57,945 bases of DNA from Marvinbryantia formatexigens (lineage in GTDB: Bacteria; Bacillota; Clostridia; Oscillospirales; Ruminococcaceae): assembly GCA_021771035.1 (NCBI GenBank), contig JAETPU010000016.1, positions 1 through 57,945 on the forward strand, in the 5' to 3' direction. Each line of letters begins with the position of its first letter. The stretch's first letter is position 1. Below, in pieces: positions 1 through 8,054 of the stretch. The notes below the pieces were generated by a model. The model saw only the letters and a list, made by a program, of their open reading frames with translations. It was not told the origin of the DNA and ran no database searches. Position numbers and translations under genes: made by a program.

Positions 1-16
1 GCCCTGCCGGGCGGCG

Positions 17-40
17 GTACTTTCTGGTTACAGAAAGTAC
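17..40. repeat. Perfect hairpin, dispersed CAGAAAGTAC-type repeat
   Basis: Ten-base arms GTACTTTCTG and CAGAAAGTAC flank a GTTA loop, followed by CCAAAG. The same words (CAGAAAGTA, and TTTGTGGCCTTTGGGT on the other strand) recur around 38.29-38.36 kb and 57.44-57.47 kb, so this belongs to a dispersed intergenic repeat of this genome. Its function is not known to me. Confidence 0.6.
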
Positions 41-50
41 CCAAAGATAA

Positions 51-90
51 AAAAGGAGGGAAGGGGTTTCGATTCCCCTTCCCTCCTTTT
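51..90. terminator. Strong hairpin, bidirectional terminator-like
   Basis: A-rich lead, stem of AGGAGGGAAGGGG against CCCCTTCCCTCCT and a trailing TTTT. It can terminate in either direction. A second GC hairpin (GGGGGC/GCCCCC) lies at 113-141. Both are downstream of the minus-strand gene at 197-475. Confidence 0.65.
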
Positions 91-196
91 GACCACCCAA
101 CCCGCAAACGACAAAGAAGGGGGCCAGCCCCCTTCCTTTGATGAACCCCCCGGGTTAAGGTAGTAATTTGATAGATGATAGAATTGACAAAGAGTA

Positions 197-475
197 CTAT
201 TTCCCTGTGAAAACAGCCGTTACAATTCGTGCTCCCAGTCGAAATCCTACCATAAAGGTTTGGCTATATTCAAAACAATCCGCATCATTTTCCAAATCGT
301 TCAGTTCATCATACTCCTTTCGTAAGTTTGGATCCACTTTCTCTAATTTTTCTTTAAACTCCTTTTCCTTGGCATAGCCCTTGTGCCGTGTTTCCATGTA
401 TTCTTTTGACCGAGGCATCGTCTCTCCTATTGGATGTACTCGTCCATAGTACAGCTCTTCCAATATGTTTTTCAT
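197..475 (-). CDS. Small DUF6809-like protein
   Basis: This 92-residue acidic, helical protein has no signal peptide or membrane segment. It begins MKNILEELYYG and ends with FMVGFRLGAR, which matches my memory of the small clostridial DUF6809 family, whose function is unknown. I start it at the ATG at 475, behind AAAAAGGAGAAGG, rather than an upstream ATG that overlaps the promoter. It is divergent from an XRE-type HTH gene. Its promoter (TTGTGC, 17 bp, TATTAT) is overlapped by a 24-bp palindrome, so the neighbour probably represses it. The same gene layout recurs at 37.3-38.1 kb. The family assignment is by pattern recognition only. Confidence 0.7.
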   Translation of the reverse strand: MKNILEELYYGRVHPIGETMPRSKEYMETRHKGYAKEKEFKEKLEKVDPNLRKEYDELNDLENDADCFEYSQTFMVGFRLGARIVTAVFTGK

Positions 476-509
476 CTTTACCTTCTCCTTTTTTCTATAT
501 TGTTCTTCT

Positions 510-541
510 ATAATAGCATATTGTACATATATGCACAATAT
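510..541 (-). promoter_or_regulatory. Promoter overlapped by 24-bp palindromic operator
   Basis: On the minus strand the -35 is TTGTGC (538-533), the spacer is 17 bp and the -10 is TATTAT (515-510). The palindrome at 518-541 has arms ATATTGT/ACAATAT around CATATATG with one asymmetric pair, and it covers the -35 and the spacer. It is the likely binding site of the HTH protein encoded at 581. Confidence 0.6.
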
Positions 542-580
542 TATTTTTGAAAAAATAACTTTATAATCGGATTAGAGAAG

Positions 581-793
581 GTGATTACGATTATAAATTA
601 TTCTCCCCTGTGGAACACGATGAAAGAAAAAGGCATTTCACAATATAAATTGTTAAAACTTGGAATTGATAATAGAACATTAAGCTATTTGAAAAATAAT
701 AAGAATATAACGATACGAACTCTTGAAAAGTTGTGTGATATTCTTGATTGTACGCCGAATGATATTGTGTCGTTTCATGATGATATAAAATAA
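581..793 (+). CDS. XRE/Cro-type helix-turn-helix regulator
   Basis: This protein of about 70 residues is a single HTH_3/HTH_26-like domain: MKEKGISQYKLLKLGID, then a recognition helix, then TLEKLCDILDCTPNDIV. It should act as a DNA-binding dimer. It is divergent from the DUF6809-like gene and probably represses it through the palindrome at 518-541. The start is uncertain. The GTG at 581 has GAGAAG immediately next to it, while GAAGGTGAT is well spaced for an ATT codon at 590, which would give the family-like N-terminus IINYSPLW. A TATAAT at 562-567 implies a very short leader. Confidence 0.8.
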   Translation: MITIINYSPLWNTMKEKGISQYKLLKLGIDNRTLSYLKNNKNITIRTLEKLCDILDCTPNDIVSFHDDIK

Positions 794-822
794 GCGGGCT
801 CTGGTAAGCTGCACGATTAAAG

Positions 823-864
823 AAAGCCAACCGGGCGGGATTTACTCCCGCCCGGTTGGCTTTT
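823..864. terminator. Bidirectional terminator
   Basis: A perfect 18-bp stem (AAAGCCAACCGGGCGGGA against its complement) with a TTTAC loop and flanking A and T runs sits between the convergent HTH and MATE genes. Confidence 0.85.
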
Positions 865-883
865 GATGGGTGATGTGGGGCTG

Positions 884-2266
884 TCACTGGGCCCGGACGC
901 CTTCCTCCTGGGCAATCCAGCCGTTCAGCTCCCGGAAGAAGGGAACCAGGAAGGGGACGCACAGGATAAAGGTCAGCACATCCGCCAGGGCCTGCGTCCA
1001 CACCACGCCGCCGATGCCGAACAGCTGGGGCAGCACCGCAATCAGAGGCAGGAAAAAGATTCCCTGGCGCCCGGCGGAGATCAGCGTGGCCTTGCCGGAG
1101 CGCCCCAGCACCTGGAAGGTCATGTTGGATATGGTTACAATGGGGAACAGGGGAAGGGCTACGCACTGGGCCCGGATCGCCCTGGCCCCGATGGAGATAA
1201 CCTCGGCGTCCTCCCGGCGGAACAGGGCCATCAGCTGCGGGGCGAAGATAAGCCCCAGCACGCACAGGATCATCATGAGCACCACACCGGTTTTCATGGA
1301 AAAGACGATAGCGGATTTTACCCGGCGGTACTGCCTGGATCCATAGTTGTATCCGCATACCGGCTGGAACCCCTGGCCGAAGCCGATCATCACGGAGATG
1401 ACGATCATAAAGATCTTGCCGACAATGGACATGGCTGCCACAGCCGCATCTCCATACACCGCCGCGCTCACATTGAGGGCCACGGTTGCCAGGCTGGCCA
1501 GGCCCTGCCGGCAGAAGGAGGGAAAGCCGGTGCGCAGAATGGTGCCATAGGTCTCGGCGGTGCGGGCCATCCGGCGAAGCTGCAGCTTGAGGATACTCTT
1601 TCCCCGCAGAAACTGGCTGAGCAGGATGCAAAAGCTGATACACTGGCTGATGAGAGTGGCAATCGCGGCGCCGGAAATCCCCAAATCGAACACAAAGATG
1701 AAGATGGGATCCAGGATGATATTGATAACCCCGCCGCTGGCGATCCCAATCATCGCCAGGGAGGCCTTGCCCTCGCTTCGCAGCAGGTTATTCATCACAA
1801 AGGAGGAGCACATCACCGGCGCGCCGAAGAGAATGTATTTGGCATAGTCCCGGGCAAAGGGGAGAATTGTGGGCGTAGCGCCCAGAAGCCCCATAATGGG
1901 GTCCAAAAAGAGCAGGCCCACCACCGAGAGGAATACCCCGAAGAACAAGGCGGTAAAGAACCCGGTGGAGGATACCTCGTTGGCTTTTTCGTAGTTCTGC
2001 TGCCCCAGCAGGCGGGAGATATAGGCGCCGGAGCCCATACCCAGGGTAAAGCCCACCGCCTGAATGAGAGCCATCAGGGAAAAGACAATCCCCACGGCCC
2101 CGGCGGCGCTGGTGCCCAGCTGGGAGACAAAGAAGGTGTCCGCCATATTGTAGATGGCTGTGACGATCATGCTGATCATAGTGGGGACGGCCAGAGTGGT
2201 GATCAGCCGGGGAATCGGGGTTTTGGTCATGCGGTCATATTGCTGCTGGTGTTCCTGCTCGTTCAT
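884..2266 (-). CDS. MATE family multidrug efflux transporter
   Basis: This 460-residue membrane protein has about 12 hydrophobic segments. It shows the MATE features: an N-terminal PIPRLITTLAVPTMISM segment, YNMADTFFVSQLGTSAAGAVG, and a repeat in the second half (FPSFCRQGLASLATVALN). MATE proteins export cationic drugs using an ion gradient. Its ATG shares one base with the stop of the upstream marR gene (TGATG), so the two are translationally coupled. That arrangement is typical of drug-inducible MarR-MATE operons. The substrate cannot be read from the sequence. Confidence 0.93.
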   Translation of the reverse strand: MNEQEHQQQYDRMTKTPIPRLITTLAVPTMISMIVTAIYNMADTFFVSQLGTSAAGAVGIVFSLMALIQAVGFTLGMGSGAYISRLLGQQNYEKANEVSSTGFFTALFFGVFLSVVGLLFLDPIMGLLGATPTILPFARDYAKYILFGAPVMCSSFVMNNLLRSEGKASLAMIGIASGGVINIILDPIFIFVFDLGISGAAIATLISQCISFCILLSQFLRGKSILKLQLRRMARTAETYGTILRTGFPSFCRQGLASLATVALNVSAAVYGDAAVAAMSIVGKIFMIVISVMIGFGQGFQPVCGYNYGSRQYRRVKSAIVFSMKTGVVLMMILCVLGLIFAPQLMALFRREDAEVISIGARAIRAQCVALPLFPIVTISNMTFQVLGRSGKATLISAGRQGIFFLPLIAVLPQLFGIGGVVWTQALADVLTFILCVPFLVPFFRELNGWIAQEEGVRAQ

Positions 2267-2727
2267 CAGCGCGTGTCCTCCTTTTTTGCCCCGTCGTCCT
2301 TGGTATCGCTCACATTGGCGTGAATGAGCTCCAAAAGCGTCAGAAATTCCTCCCGCTGCTGGGGGGTAAATCCGCAAAAGGCGTCTGCCTCCGCTAGCTT
2401 GCGCCCCTCTTCAAACTGCTCAAAGCAGCCGGAACCCTTGGGGGTGATTTCTACAAGGGTGGTGCGCCGGCTGGCAGGGGAGACGGTGCGGGTGATGAGC
2501 CCCTGATCCTCCATGCCGTCCAGCAGGCGGGACACGGTGGCGGGCTCGATGTGGTAAAATTCCGCCAATTCCCGCTGGGGACAACTGCCGTGATCCCGCA
2601 GATAGCGCAGGATTTTGGGCTGCCCATTGGAGAGCCCGGCCCGGGCCATATGGGGACGCACTTTGCCCATATAAGCGTGATAGGTTTGAATCAGAAGAAT
2701 ATGAAACATCCGATGTGAAGGCGGCAA
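2266..2727 (-). CDS. MarR family transcriptional regulator
   Basis: This 153-residue winged-helix protein reads QPKILRYLRDHGSCPQRELAEFYHIEPATVSRLLDGMEDQGLITR, the classic MarR core, followed by a wing (ASRRTTLVEITPKG) and a C-terminal dimerisation helix. I use the TTG at 2727 because AGGATGGTGA is well placed ahead of it. The ATG at 2709 has no clear ribosome binding site. It is the first gene of the operon with the MATE transporter. A palindrome just downstream of the promoter suggests autorepression relieved by ligand. Confidence 0.92.
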   Translation of the reverse strand: MPPSHRMFHILLIQTYHAYMGKVRPHMARAGLSNGQPKILRYLRDHGSCPQRELAEFYHIEPATVSRLLDGMEDQGLITRTVSPASRRTTLVEITPKGSGCFEQFEEGRKLAEADAFCGFTPQQREEFLTLLELIHANVSDTKDDGAKKEDTR

Positions 2728-2749
2728 TTCAGTTCACCATCCTAATTAT

Positions 2750-2763
2750 TAGTTTAACAACTA
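2750..2763. promoter_or_regulatory. Probable MarR operator
   Basis: TAGTT-TAAC-AACTA is a perfect inverted repeat with 5-bp arms and a 4-bp centre, of MarR-box type. It lies just downstream of the predicted transcription start of the marR-MATE operon. Confidence 0.6.
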
Positions 2764-2775
2764 TTGGCACGGTTT

Positions 2776-2804
2776 ATTTTATTCCTCAATGGGATATTTG
2801 TCAA
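2776..2804 (-). promoter_or_regulatory. Promoter of marR-MATE operon
   Basis: On the minus strand, TTGACA (2804-2799), a 17-bp spacer and TAAAAT (2781-2776). It is a near-consensus vegetative promoter directly upstream of the operator. The remaining 2805-3123 is GC-rich with no gene I can support. Confidence 0.8.
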
Positions 2805-3123
2805 GCTGGAATCCCGCGTGAGGCCCGTACAGTAGGGGCGCCGGTGCTCCTTCTGGGGCAGGGCTTACCGTCCGGGATTTTCGCCTGCGGCGAAGAAGCT
2901 GCCGGGCGGTTTCTTCCTTTTTTATAAGGCGGACAAAATCCGGACTGGCTCCGCTGCCCTGCGCCCGGGGAGAGGAAGTTTGGCTTTGATAGGAAAGGCG
3001 CCGCCCATGAGAATGCCTGCGCTGAAAAGGGACGGCGGGACCTGCCGGGACAAAATAAAGGGGCCGTTGGGGAGCCATGCGGGAAAAAATTCATGCGCGT
3101 GCCTATTTTGAGGGCCTGTCCCC

Positions 3124-3152
3124 TTGATAAATCTTCGGCAATCTTTTATAAT
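3124..3152 (+). promoter_or_regulatory. Promoter of the Fe-S scaffold/GGGtGRT operon
   Basis: TTGATA, a 17-bp spacer and TATAAT, with the predicted start about 55 bases before the ATG at 3214. Confidence 0.8.
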
Positions 3153-3213
3153 GTTAGTTAGATTGATGGAGTTTCCAGTCGATTTGTCATCGAATTTTGA
3201 AAGGAGTAACGAT

Positions 3214-3903
3214 ATGAATTATTCTCACGAAGTAGAGAGAATGTGTCCCATCGCAAAAGGCCCCAATCATGGTCCGGCTCCGATTCCCGAAGAGGGAAGA
3301 TGGGTAAAGGCCTATGAGATCTCCGATATCTCCGGACTGACCCATGGTGTGGGCTGGTGTGCTCCCCAGCAGGGAACCTGCAAGCTGACCCTGAATGTGA
3401 AGAACGGCATTATCCAGGAGGCTCTGGTAGAGACTCTGGGATGTTCCGGTATGACTCATTCCGCAGCGATGGCTGGTGAAATCCTCCCCGGCAAAACCAT
3501 CCTGGAAGCTCTGAACACCGACTTGGTGTGCGATGCCATCAACGTGGCAATGAGAGAGCTGTTCCTGCAGATTGTCTATGGCCGCAGCCAGACTGCATTC
3601 TCTGAGGACGGGCTGCCCATCGGCGCCGGCCTGGAGGATTTGGGCAAAGGCCTGCGTTCCCAGATTGGTACCATTTTCTCCACCAAGGAGAAGGGTGTTC
3701 GCTACCTGGAGATGGCAGAGGGCTATATCCTGAAGGTGGCTGTGGATGAGAACAATGAAGTCTGCGGCTACAAGTTCGTGCGCCTGGGCAAAATGCTCGA
3801 GGATATCCGTCACGGCAAGGATCCCAAAGAGGCCTATGAAAGCAACGTGGGTACTTATGGCCGCTATGAGGGCTATAAGCACATCGATCCGAGAGAAGAA
3901 TAA
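3214..3903 (+). CDS. Iron-sulfur cluster assembly scaffold-like protein
   Basis: This 229-residue cytoplasmic protein resembles the NifU/IscU N-terminal fold. ETLGCSGMTHSAAMAGEILPG corresponds to the scaffold motif GCxxS followed by GKT, with Cys77 as the likely ligand. Other cysteines are C11, C49, C56 and C106. It is longer than IscU. I start at the ATG at 3214 behind GAAAGGAG rather than the in-frame start that overlaps the promoter. It lies 20 bases upstream of the GGGtGRT gene and should form an operon with it; to my knowledge this pairing is common in anaerobic Clostridia. Cluster binding is inferred from the family and has not been shown here. Confidence 0.8.
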   Translation: MNYSHEVERMCPIAKGPNHGPAPIPEEGRWVKAYEISDISGLTHGVGWCAPQQGTCKLTLNVKNGIIQEALVETLGCSGMTHSAAMAGEILPGKTILEALNTDLVCDAINVAMRELFLQIVYGRSQTAFSEDGLPIGAGLEDLGKGLRSQIGTIFSTKEKGVRYLEMAEGYILKVAVDENNEVCGYKFVRLGKMLEDIRHGKDPKEAYESNVGTYGRYEGYKHIDPREE

Positions 3904-3923
3904 TTAGGGGAGGTATTACGAGT

Positions 3924-4922
3924 ATGGCTAAATTTGAAGGTCAGGAAAGAAGAATGCCGAAAATTGAGGCTTGTCTCAAGGAATACGGCTTTTCGTCCCT
4001 GGATGAAGTAAAAGAATTCACCCTCTCCAAGGGCATTGACGTGGACGCCATTGTCAAGGGCGTACAGCCCATTGCCTTTGAAAACGCCTCCTGGGCCTAC
4101 ACACTGGGTGTGGGGGTTGCCCTGAAAAAGGGTGCCACCAAAGCTGCCGATGCCGCTGAGGCTATCGGAATCGGCCTGCAGGCCTTCTGCATTCCCGGTT
4201 CTGTTGCGGAGCAGCGCGCGGTTGGCCTGGGCCACGGTAATCTGGGCGCAATGCTGCTGCGTGAGGAAACCGACTGCTTCTGCTTTTTGGCAGGACATGA
4301 GTCCTTCGCTGCCGCAGAGGGCGCAATCGGTATTGCCAGAACCGCCAACAAGGCGAGAAAAGCCCCCCTGCGGGTTATCCTGAACGGATTGGGCAAGGAC
4401 GCCGCCTATATCATCTCCAGAATCAACGGCTTTACCTATGTTGAGACCGAGTATGATTTCTCCACCGGCGATCTGAAGGTCGTGCGCGAGGTTCCCTTCT
4501 CTGACGGGGACAAATCCAAGGTGAAATGCTATGGCGCCAATGACGTTCTGGAAGGCGTTGCCATCATGAAGAAAGAGGCTGTGGACGTCTCCATCACCGG
4601 AAACTCCACCAACCCCACCCGCTTCCAGCACCTGGTGGCCGGCACCTATAAGAAATGGGCTATGGAGAATGACAAGAAGTATTTCTCCGTTGCTTCCGGC
4701 GGCGGAACCGGACGTACCCTGCACCCGGACAACGTGGCGGCTGGCCCGGCTTCCTATGGCCTGACCGACTCCATGGGCCGTATGCACGGCGATGCCCAGT
4801 TTGCGGGTTCCTCCTCTGTTCCGGCTCACGTTGAGATGATGGGCCTCATCGGCATGGGCAACAACCCCATGGTCGGCGCCACCGTGGCCTGCGCTGTTGC
4901 AGTGGAAGAGGCAAACAAATAG
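3924..4922 (+). CDS. GGGtGRT protein
   Basis: This 332-residue protein carries the name-giving motif GGGTGRT around residues 258-264 (VASGGGTGRTLHPDN). It has no signal peptide or membrane spans. Its glycine/alanine-rich core (GIGLQAFCIPGSVAEQRAVGLGHGNLG) suggests a nucleotide- or cofactor-binding fold. The family is widespread in anaerobes, usually next to a scaffold-like Fe-S protein as here, and its biochemical role is unestablished as far as I know. It is well translated (GGGGAGG ribosome binding site) and followed by a strong terminator. The family name is secure; no function can be assigned. Confidence 0.9.
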   Translation: MAKFEGQERRMPKIEACLKEYGFSSLDEVKEFTLSKGIDVDAIVKGVQPIAFENASWAYTLGVGVALKKGATKAADAAEAIGIGLQAFCIPGSVAEQRAVGLGHGNLGAMLLREETDCFCFLAGHESFAAAEGAIGIARTANKARKAPLRVILNGLGKDAAYIISRINGFTYVETEYDFSTGDLKVVREVPFSDGDKSKVKCYGANDVLEGVAIMKKEAVDVSITGNSTNPTRFQHLVAGTYKKWAMENDKKYFSVASGGGTGRTLHPDNVAAGPASYGLTDSMGRMHGDAQFAGSSSVPAHVEMMGLIGMGNNPMVGATVACAVAVEEANK

Positions 4923-4956
4923 GTTAAAACCGGTATCAATGCTCGGTTTTTCCGTT

Positions 4957-4987
4957 AAAAGCCCCGGGGACAGCCCCGGGGCTTTTT
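4957..4987 (+). terminator. Intrinsic terminator after GGGtGRT gene
   Basis: Stem AAAAGCCCCGGGG against CCCCGGGGCTTTT with an ACAG loop and a T run. From 4988 to 5216 I see nothing else. Confidence 0.9.
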
Positions 4988-5216
4988 GCCGCTTTCGGCA
5001 GGGGAATCCCTCCGGTTCCGTCAGTGGAGGCCCCGCAGTTTGGGTGCTGGCCCCCGGTGAAAGGGATGGAAGATAAGCTGGCTGCAAAAACGGAAGTCCA
5101 TTTGGCAGGAAGCTTCTCCCGCCTCAGGGCAGCGGGAGCTGGATTTTCCAGTGCGGGATACGCCCCCTGGCTGAGCCTGTCAGCATTGGCGTAAAGATGT
5201 AAATTCGTTAAAAATA

Positions 5217-5245
5217 TAGAAACGGCATAGAAACGGCGGTATAAT
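5217..5245 (+). promoter_or_regulatory. Promoter of lysR-type gene
   Basis: A TAGAAA -35 (4 of 6 matches), a 17-bp spacer and a consensus TATAAT at 5240-5245, 43 bases before the ATG. Confidence 0.55.
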
Positions 5246-5288
5246 ACCTTTCAGGTATCGATTTTTCATACGATCAGGGGGATGGACG

Positions 5289-6182
5289 ATGGAGTTCCGA
5301 GTTCTCAACTATTTTCTGGCAATTGCAAGAGAAGAAAACATGACCAAAGCCGCCCGTACGCTTCATGTCACACAGCCTGTGCTGTCCCGGCAGATGGCAC
5401 AGTTGGAGGACGAACTGGGGGTTAAGCTGTTTACCAGAAGCAATCACCGGATACGCCTCACCGAGGATGGCCTGCTCCTGAGACGCAGGGCGCAGGAGCT
5501 GGTGACCCTTGCCGAGAAAACGAAACGGGAGTTCGTCCGCCGGGAGACGGCGCTAACTGGGGAAATTGCCATTGGCAGCGGCGAGTTCCGCAGCACCCAG
5601 GTGTTTTCCAAGCTCATGACCGACTTCCGTAACTTGCATCCCCTGGTACAATACCGCATCTACAGCGGGAATGCGGACAATATTCAGGATTATATCCAGC
5701 GCGGCCTGCTGGATTTGGGGCTGATGGGGGAGCCTGTGGACATCCGTAAATACGAGTTTGTGCCGATGCCCATTCGGGAACGCTGGGGAATTTTGGTGCC
5801 GAAGGATTCCAGGCTGGCGGAGAAGGAATCGATTCGCCTGGAGGATCTCAACCAGGTTCCGCTGATTATGGCATCCCGCTCCGAGGTGTTCCAAAACGAG
5901 CTCAACGGCTGGTTTGGAGAGCAGGCGGGCCGCCTGGAAATAGCGGCCACCGGGAATCTGCTCTACAATGAGGCTATGCTGGCCCAAAGCGGCATGGGGG
6001 CGGTTTTGTGCATCCAGCTCAACTGTACCTACGATGGGCTCAGGTTCATTCCGCTCTCTCCCGTGGTGGAATCCCGCACGGTGTTGGCCTGGAAGAAGGA
6101 TCAGGTTTTTTCACCGGCTACCGCTGCGTTTCTTGAGTATGCTGAGAAATACCTGAAAAGCATTTCTTCCGATAGGCGATAG
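5289..6182 (+). CDS. LysR family transcriptional regulator
   Basis: At 297 residues this is the standard LysR length. The N-terminal winged HTH is clear: FLAIAREENMTKAARTLHVTQPVLSRQMAQLEDELGVKLFTR. A linker helix and a periplasmic-binding-like effector domain follow (EIAIGSGEFRSTQVFSKLMTDF, GLLDLGLMGEP). It lies upstream of a MerR-like gene, a flavodoxin lipoprotein and an aldo/keto reductase fragment. LysR regulators next to flavodoxin/reductase genes are frequent in Clostridia, so control of that redox cluster is plausible. The effector is unknown. Confidence 0.95.
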   Translation: MEFRVLNYFLAIAREENMTKAARTLHVTQPVLSRQMAQLEDELGVKLFTRSNHRIRLTEDGLLLRRRAQELVTLAEKTKREFVRRETALTGEIAIGSGEFRSTQVFSKLMTDFRNLHPLVQYRIYSGNADNIQDYIQRGLLDLGLMGEPVDIRKYEFVPMPIRERWGILVPKDSRLAEKESIRLEDLNQVPLIMASRSEVFQNELNGWFGEQAGRLEIAATGNLLYNEAMLAQSGMGAVLCIQLNCTYDGLRFIPLSPVVESRTVLAWKKDQVFSPATAAFLEYAEKYLKSISSDRR

Positions 6183-6268
6183 GAATTAGACAGTTCAGAG
6201 TTCCTGCATTACAATAAGGGTGTTCCGCAAGGGGCACCCTGATTTTTTTACGGATGTGGAGTGAGGAT

Positions 6269-6619
6269 ATGACCGGAGAACAGGCGTGCGAACGCTATCG
6301 GATTCCCATTGAGATTTGGAGGGAATACGAAGGCTGGAGCTGGTGCGGCACAGGGAAGGAACCCGGAGGGGCGCGGCAGTATGACAGCTGGGATATCCAG
6401 CGGCTCAGTATGCTTATGACCCTGCATGATATCGGGTTTGACAGCAAGGAGGCGGAGGCCTATATGCGTTTGCTGCTGCAGGGGGACTCCACGCAGGAAG
6501 AACGCATCCGGATGCTCGGCAGAAAACGAGAGCGGATTCTGGATGAAATTCATTCTCGGCAAGCCCAACTGGATCGGCTGGATTATCTCTGGTACAAGAT
6601 GAAAAAACGCCGTCCGTAA
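6269..6619 (+). CDS. MerR-like DNA-binding protein
   Basis: This 116-residue protein has a MerR-type N-terminus (ACERYRIPIEIWREYEGWSWC, RQYDSWDIQRLSMLMTLHDIGFDSKEAEAYMRLLL) and a C-terminal coiled coil (RKRERILDEIHSRQAQLDRLDYL). Effector-binding cysteines are absent. I start at the ATG at 6269 behind GGAGTGAGG; the ATG at 6254 has no ribosome binding site. It sits 31 bases before the flavodoxin gene and is probably co-transcribed with it. Confidence 0.75.
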   Translation: MTGEQACERYRIPIEIWREYEGWSWCGTGKEPGGARQYDSWDIQRLSMLMTLHDIGFDSKEAEAYMRLLLQGDSTQEERIRMLGRKRERILDEIHSRQAQLDRLDYLWYKMKKRRP

Positions 6620-6650
6620 AGAGTGCTGTGTAAAAGGAAAGGAGTACAAT

Positions 6651-7328
6651 ATGAAAAAATTGGCAAGCCTGCTGTTGTCTGTGATTCTGATGGTATCCCT
6701 GGCGTCCTGCAAGGGTTCTGTGCAGGACAGCCGAGGGGAATCCTCCTCTCCGAATTCCCGGGCGGGGAGTTTGGAGGGCGCATCGGGGGAAGAACCCGGC
6801 GAACCGGATCCGGGATCTTCACAGGCGGGAAAAACAAAATCCCTGGTGGTTTACTTTTCTTGGTCAGGAAACACCGAAATGGCAGCGCAGGAGATTCAGC
6901 GCCAGACGGGCGCGGAGCTGTTCCAAATCGTCCCGGCGCAGCCCTACACCGAGGATTACAACGCGCTGCTGGACATCGCCCGCCAGGAGCAGAAGGCCAA
7001 CGCACGTCCGGAAATTGCCGGGAGCGTGGAAAATTTTGGGGAGTTTGATGTAATCTACCTGGGATATCCCATTTGGCATGGCGATATGCCGAGAATTCTC
7101 TACAGTTTTTTGGACGCCTATGATTGCTCGGGAAAGACGATAGCCCCCTTTGTCACCAGCGGCGGCAGCGGGCTTTCGGGAACAGTAAGCACCATCCAGG
7201 AACTGGAGCCTGGCGCCGTGGTATCCGGCGGCCTTTCCCTGGGCAGCTCCCAGGTTGCCGATTCGGCCTGGGGCCTTGCGGACGAGGTGGAAAAATGGCT
7301 GGATGCCAATGGGCTGCAGGAGAGATGA
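6651..7328 (+). CDS. Flavodoxin-like lipoprotein
   Basis: This 225-residue protein starts with a lipoprotein signal (KLASLLLSVILMVSLASC, lipobox LASC with the lipidated Cys near residue 20). A low-complexity Ser/Gly/Glu linker follows, then a flavodoxin domain: LVVYFSWSGNTEMAAQEI is the FMN phosphate loop and VIYLGYPIWHGDMPR is the flavin-side loop. It should be a membrane-anchored FMN electron carrier outside the cytoplasm. The ribosome binding site is AAAGGAG. It groups with the LysR, MerR-like and reductase genes. Confidence 0.92.
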   Translation: MKKLASLLLSVILMVSLASCKGSVQDSRGESSSPNSRAGSLEGASGEEPGEPDPGSSQAGKTKSLVVYFSWSGNTEMAAQEIQRQTGAELFQIVPAQPYTEDYNALLDIARQEQKANARPEIAGSVENFGEFDVIYLGYPIWHGDMPRILYSFLDAYDCSGKTIAPFVTSGGSGLSGTVSTIQELEPGAVVSGGLSLGSSQVADSAWGLADEVEKWLDANGLQER

Positions 7329-7495
7329 CCATGGTGGGCCTGCGGCTGCCAGAACGGTACACCGGCGGCATCTGCACGCCGGATTCCCTTCTCGCGGCAG
7401 GAAAGCTCTGGAGGAAAATACACAGGAGCTCTGGACGAGACACATGGAGAAGATACAAAACCGGCGGGGCCGGGGAATTAGGAGATGGGAAATCA

Positions 7496-7858
7496 ATGCA
7501 ATATATGACGCTTGGGAATTCGGACCTGCAGGTATCCCGCATCTGTATGGGATGTATGGGATTTGGCGACGCCCACCATGGACAGCACAGCTGGACCATC
7601 GACGAGGAGCACTCCCGCGCGATTATCAGACATGGCCTGGAGTTGGGCATAAACTTTTTTGACACCGCCATCGCCTATCAGAGCGGTACCAGCGAACAGT
7701 ACCTCGGCCGCGCTCTGCGGGATTTTGCCAAACGGGATGAGGTGGTGATCGCCACCAAATTCCTGCCCCGCACACCGCAGGAAATCCAGGCCGGGATTAC
7801 AGGCCAGGAGCATATCCGCCGGATGCTGGCGCTTGTTATGGAAAAATTAAGAATGTAA
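7496..7858 (+). pseudogene. Truncated aldo/keto reductase
   Basis: The 120 codons encode the N-terminal third of an NADPH-dependent aldo/keto reductase: TLGNSDLQVSRICMGCMGFG, then FFDTAIAYQSGTSEQYLGRAL (catalytic Asp and Tyr), then VVIATKF (catalytic Lys). The family is normally about 310-330 residues. Here the frame stops at EKLRM just before the strand that carries the catalytic His. No reading frame downstream continues the protein, and base composition turns abruptly AT-rich at the stop, so the 3' part has been lost to an insertion or deletion. The start ATG follows TAGGAG. It is almost certainly inactive. Confidence 0.85.
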
Positions 7859-7958
7859 ATCTGTATAAATACATATGGTATTTCAATAAATTGTATAATA
7901 AATATATATTATGTTTATAAAATCTACATAAAGTAAATAAAATATTGCTTAAAATCAA

Positions 7959-7987
7959 TTTACATATTTTGGGGAATTTGTTATACT
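7959..7987 (+). promoter_or_regulatory. Promoter in AT-rich insert
   Basis: TTTACA, a 17-bp spacer and TATACT, inside the very AT-rich stretch 7860-8050. It should drive the two exported-protein genes that follow. Confidence 0.65.
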
Positions 7988-8054
7988 TAATTTGTAAAGT
8001 AAATTATGTAAGTAATTTTCTGTATAAGGTGTTTTGGAAAAGGAGGTTTTTTAT

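Noticed and set aside
7329-7495. Short frame between the flavodoxin and reductase genes
   Set aside because: No start with a ribosome binding site and no similarity I can recognise; treated as spacer.
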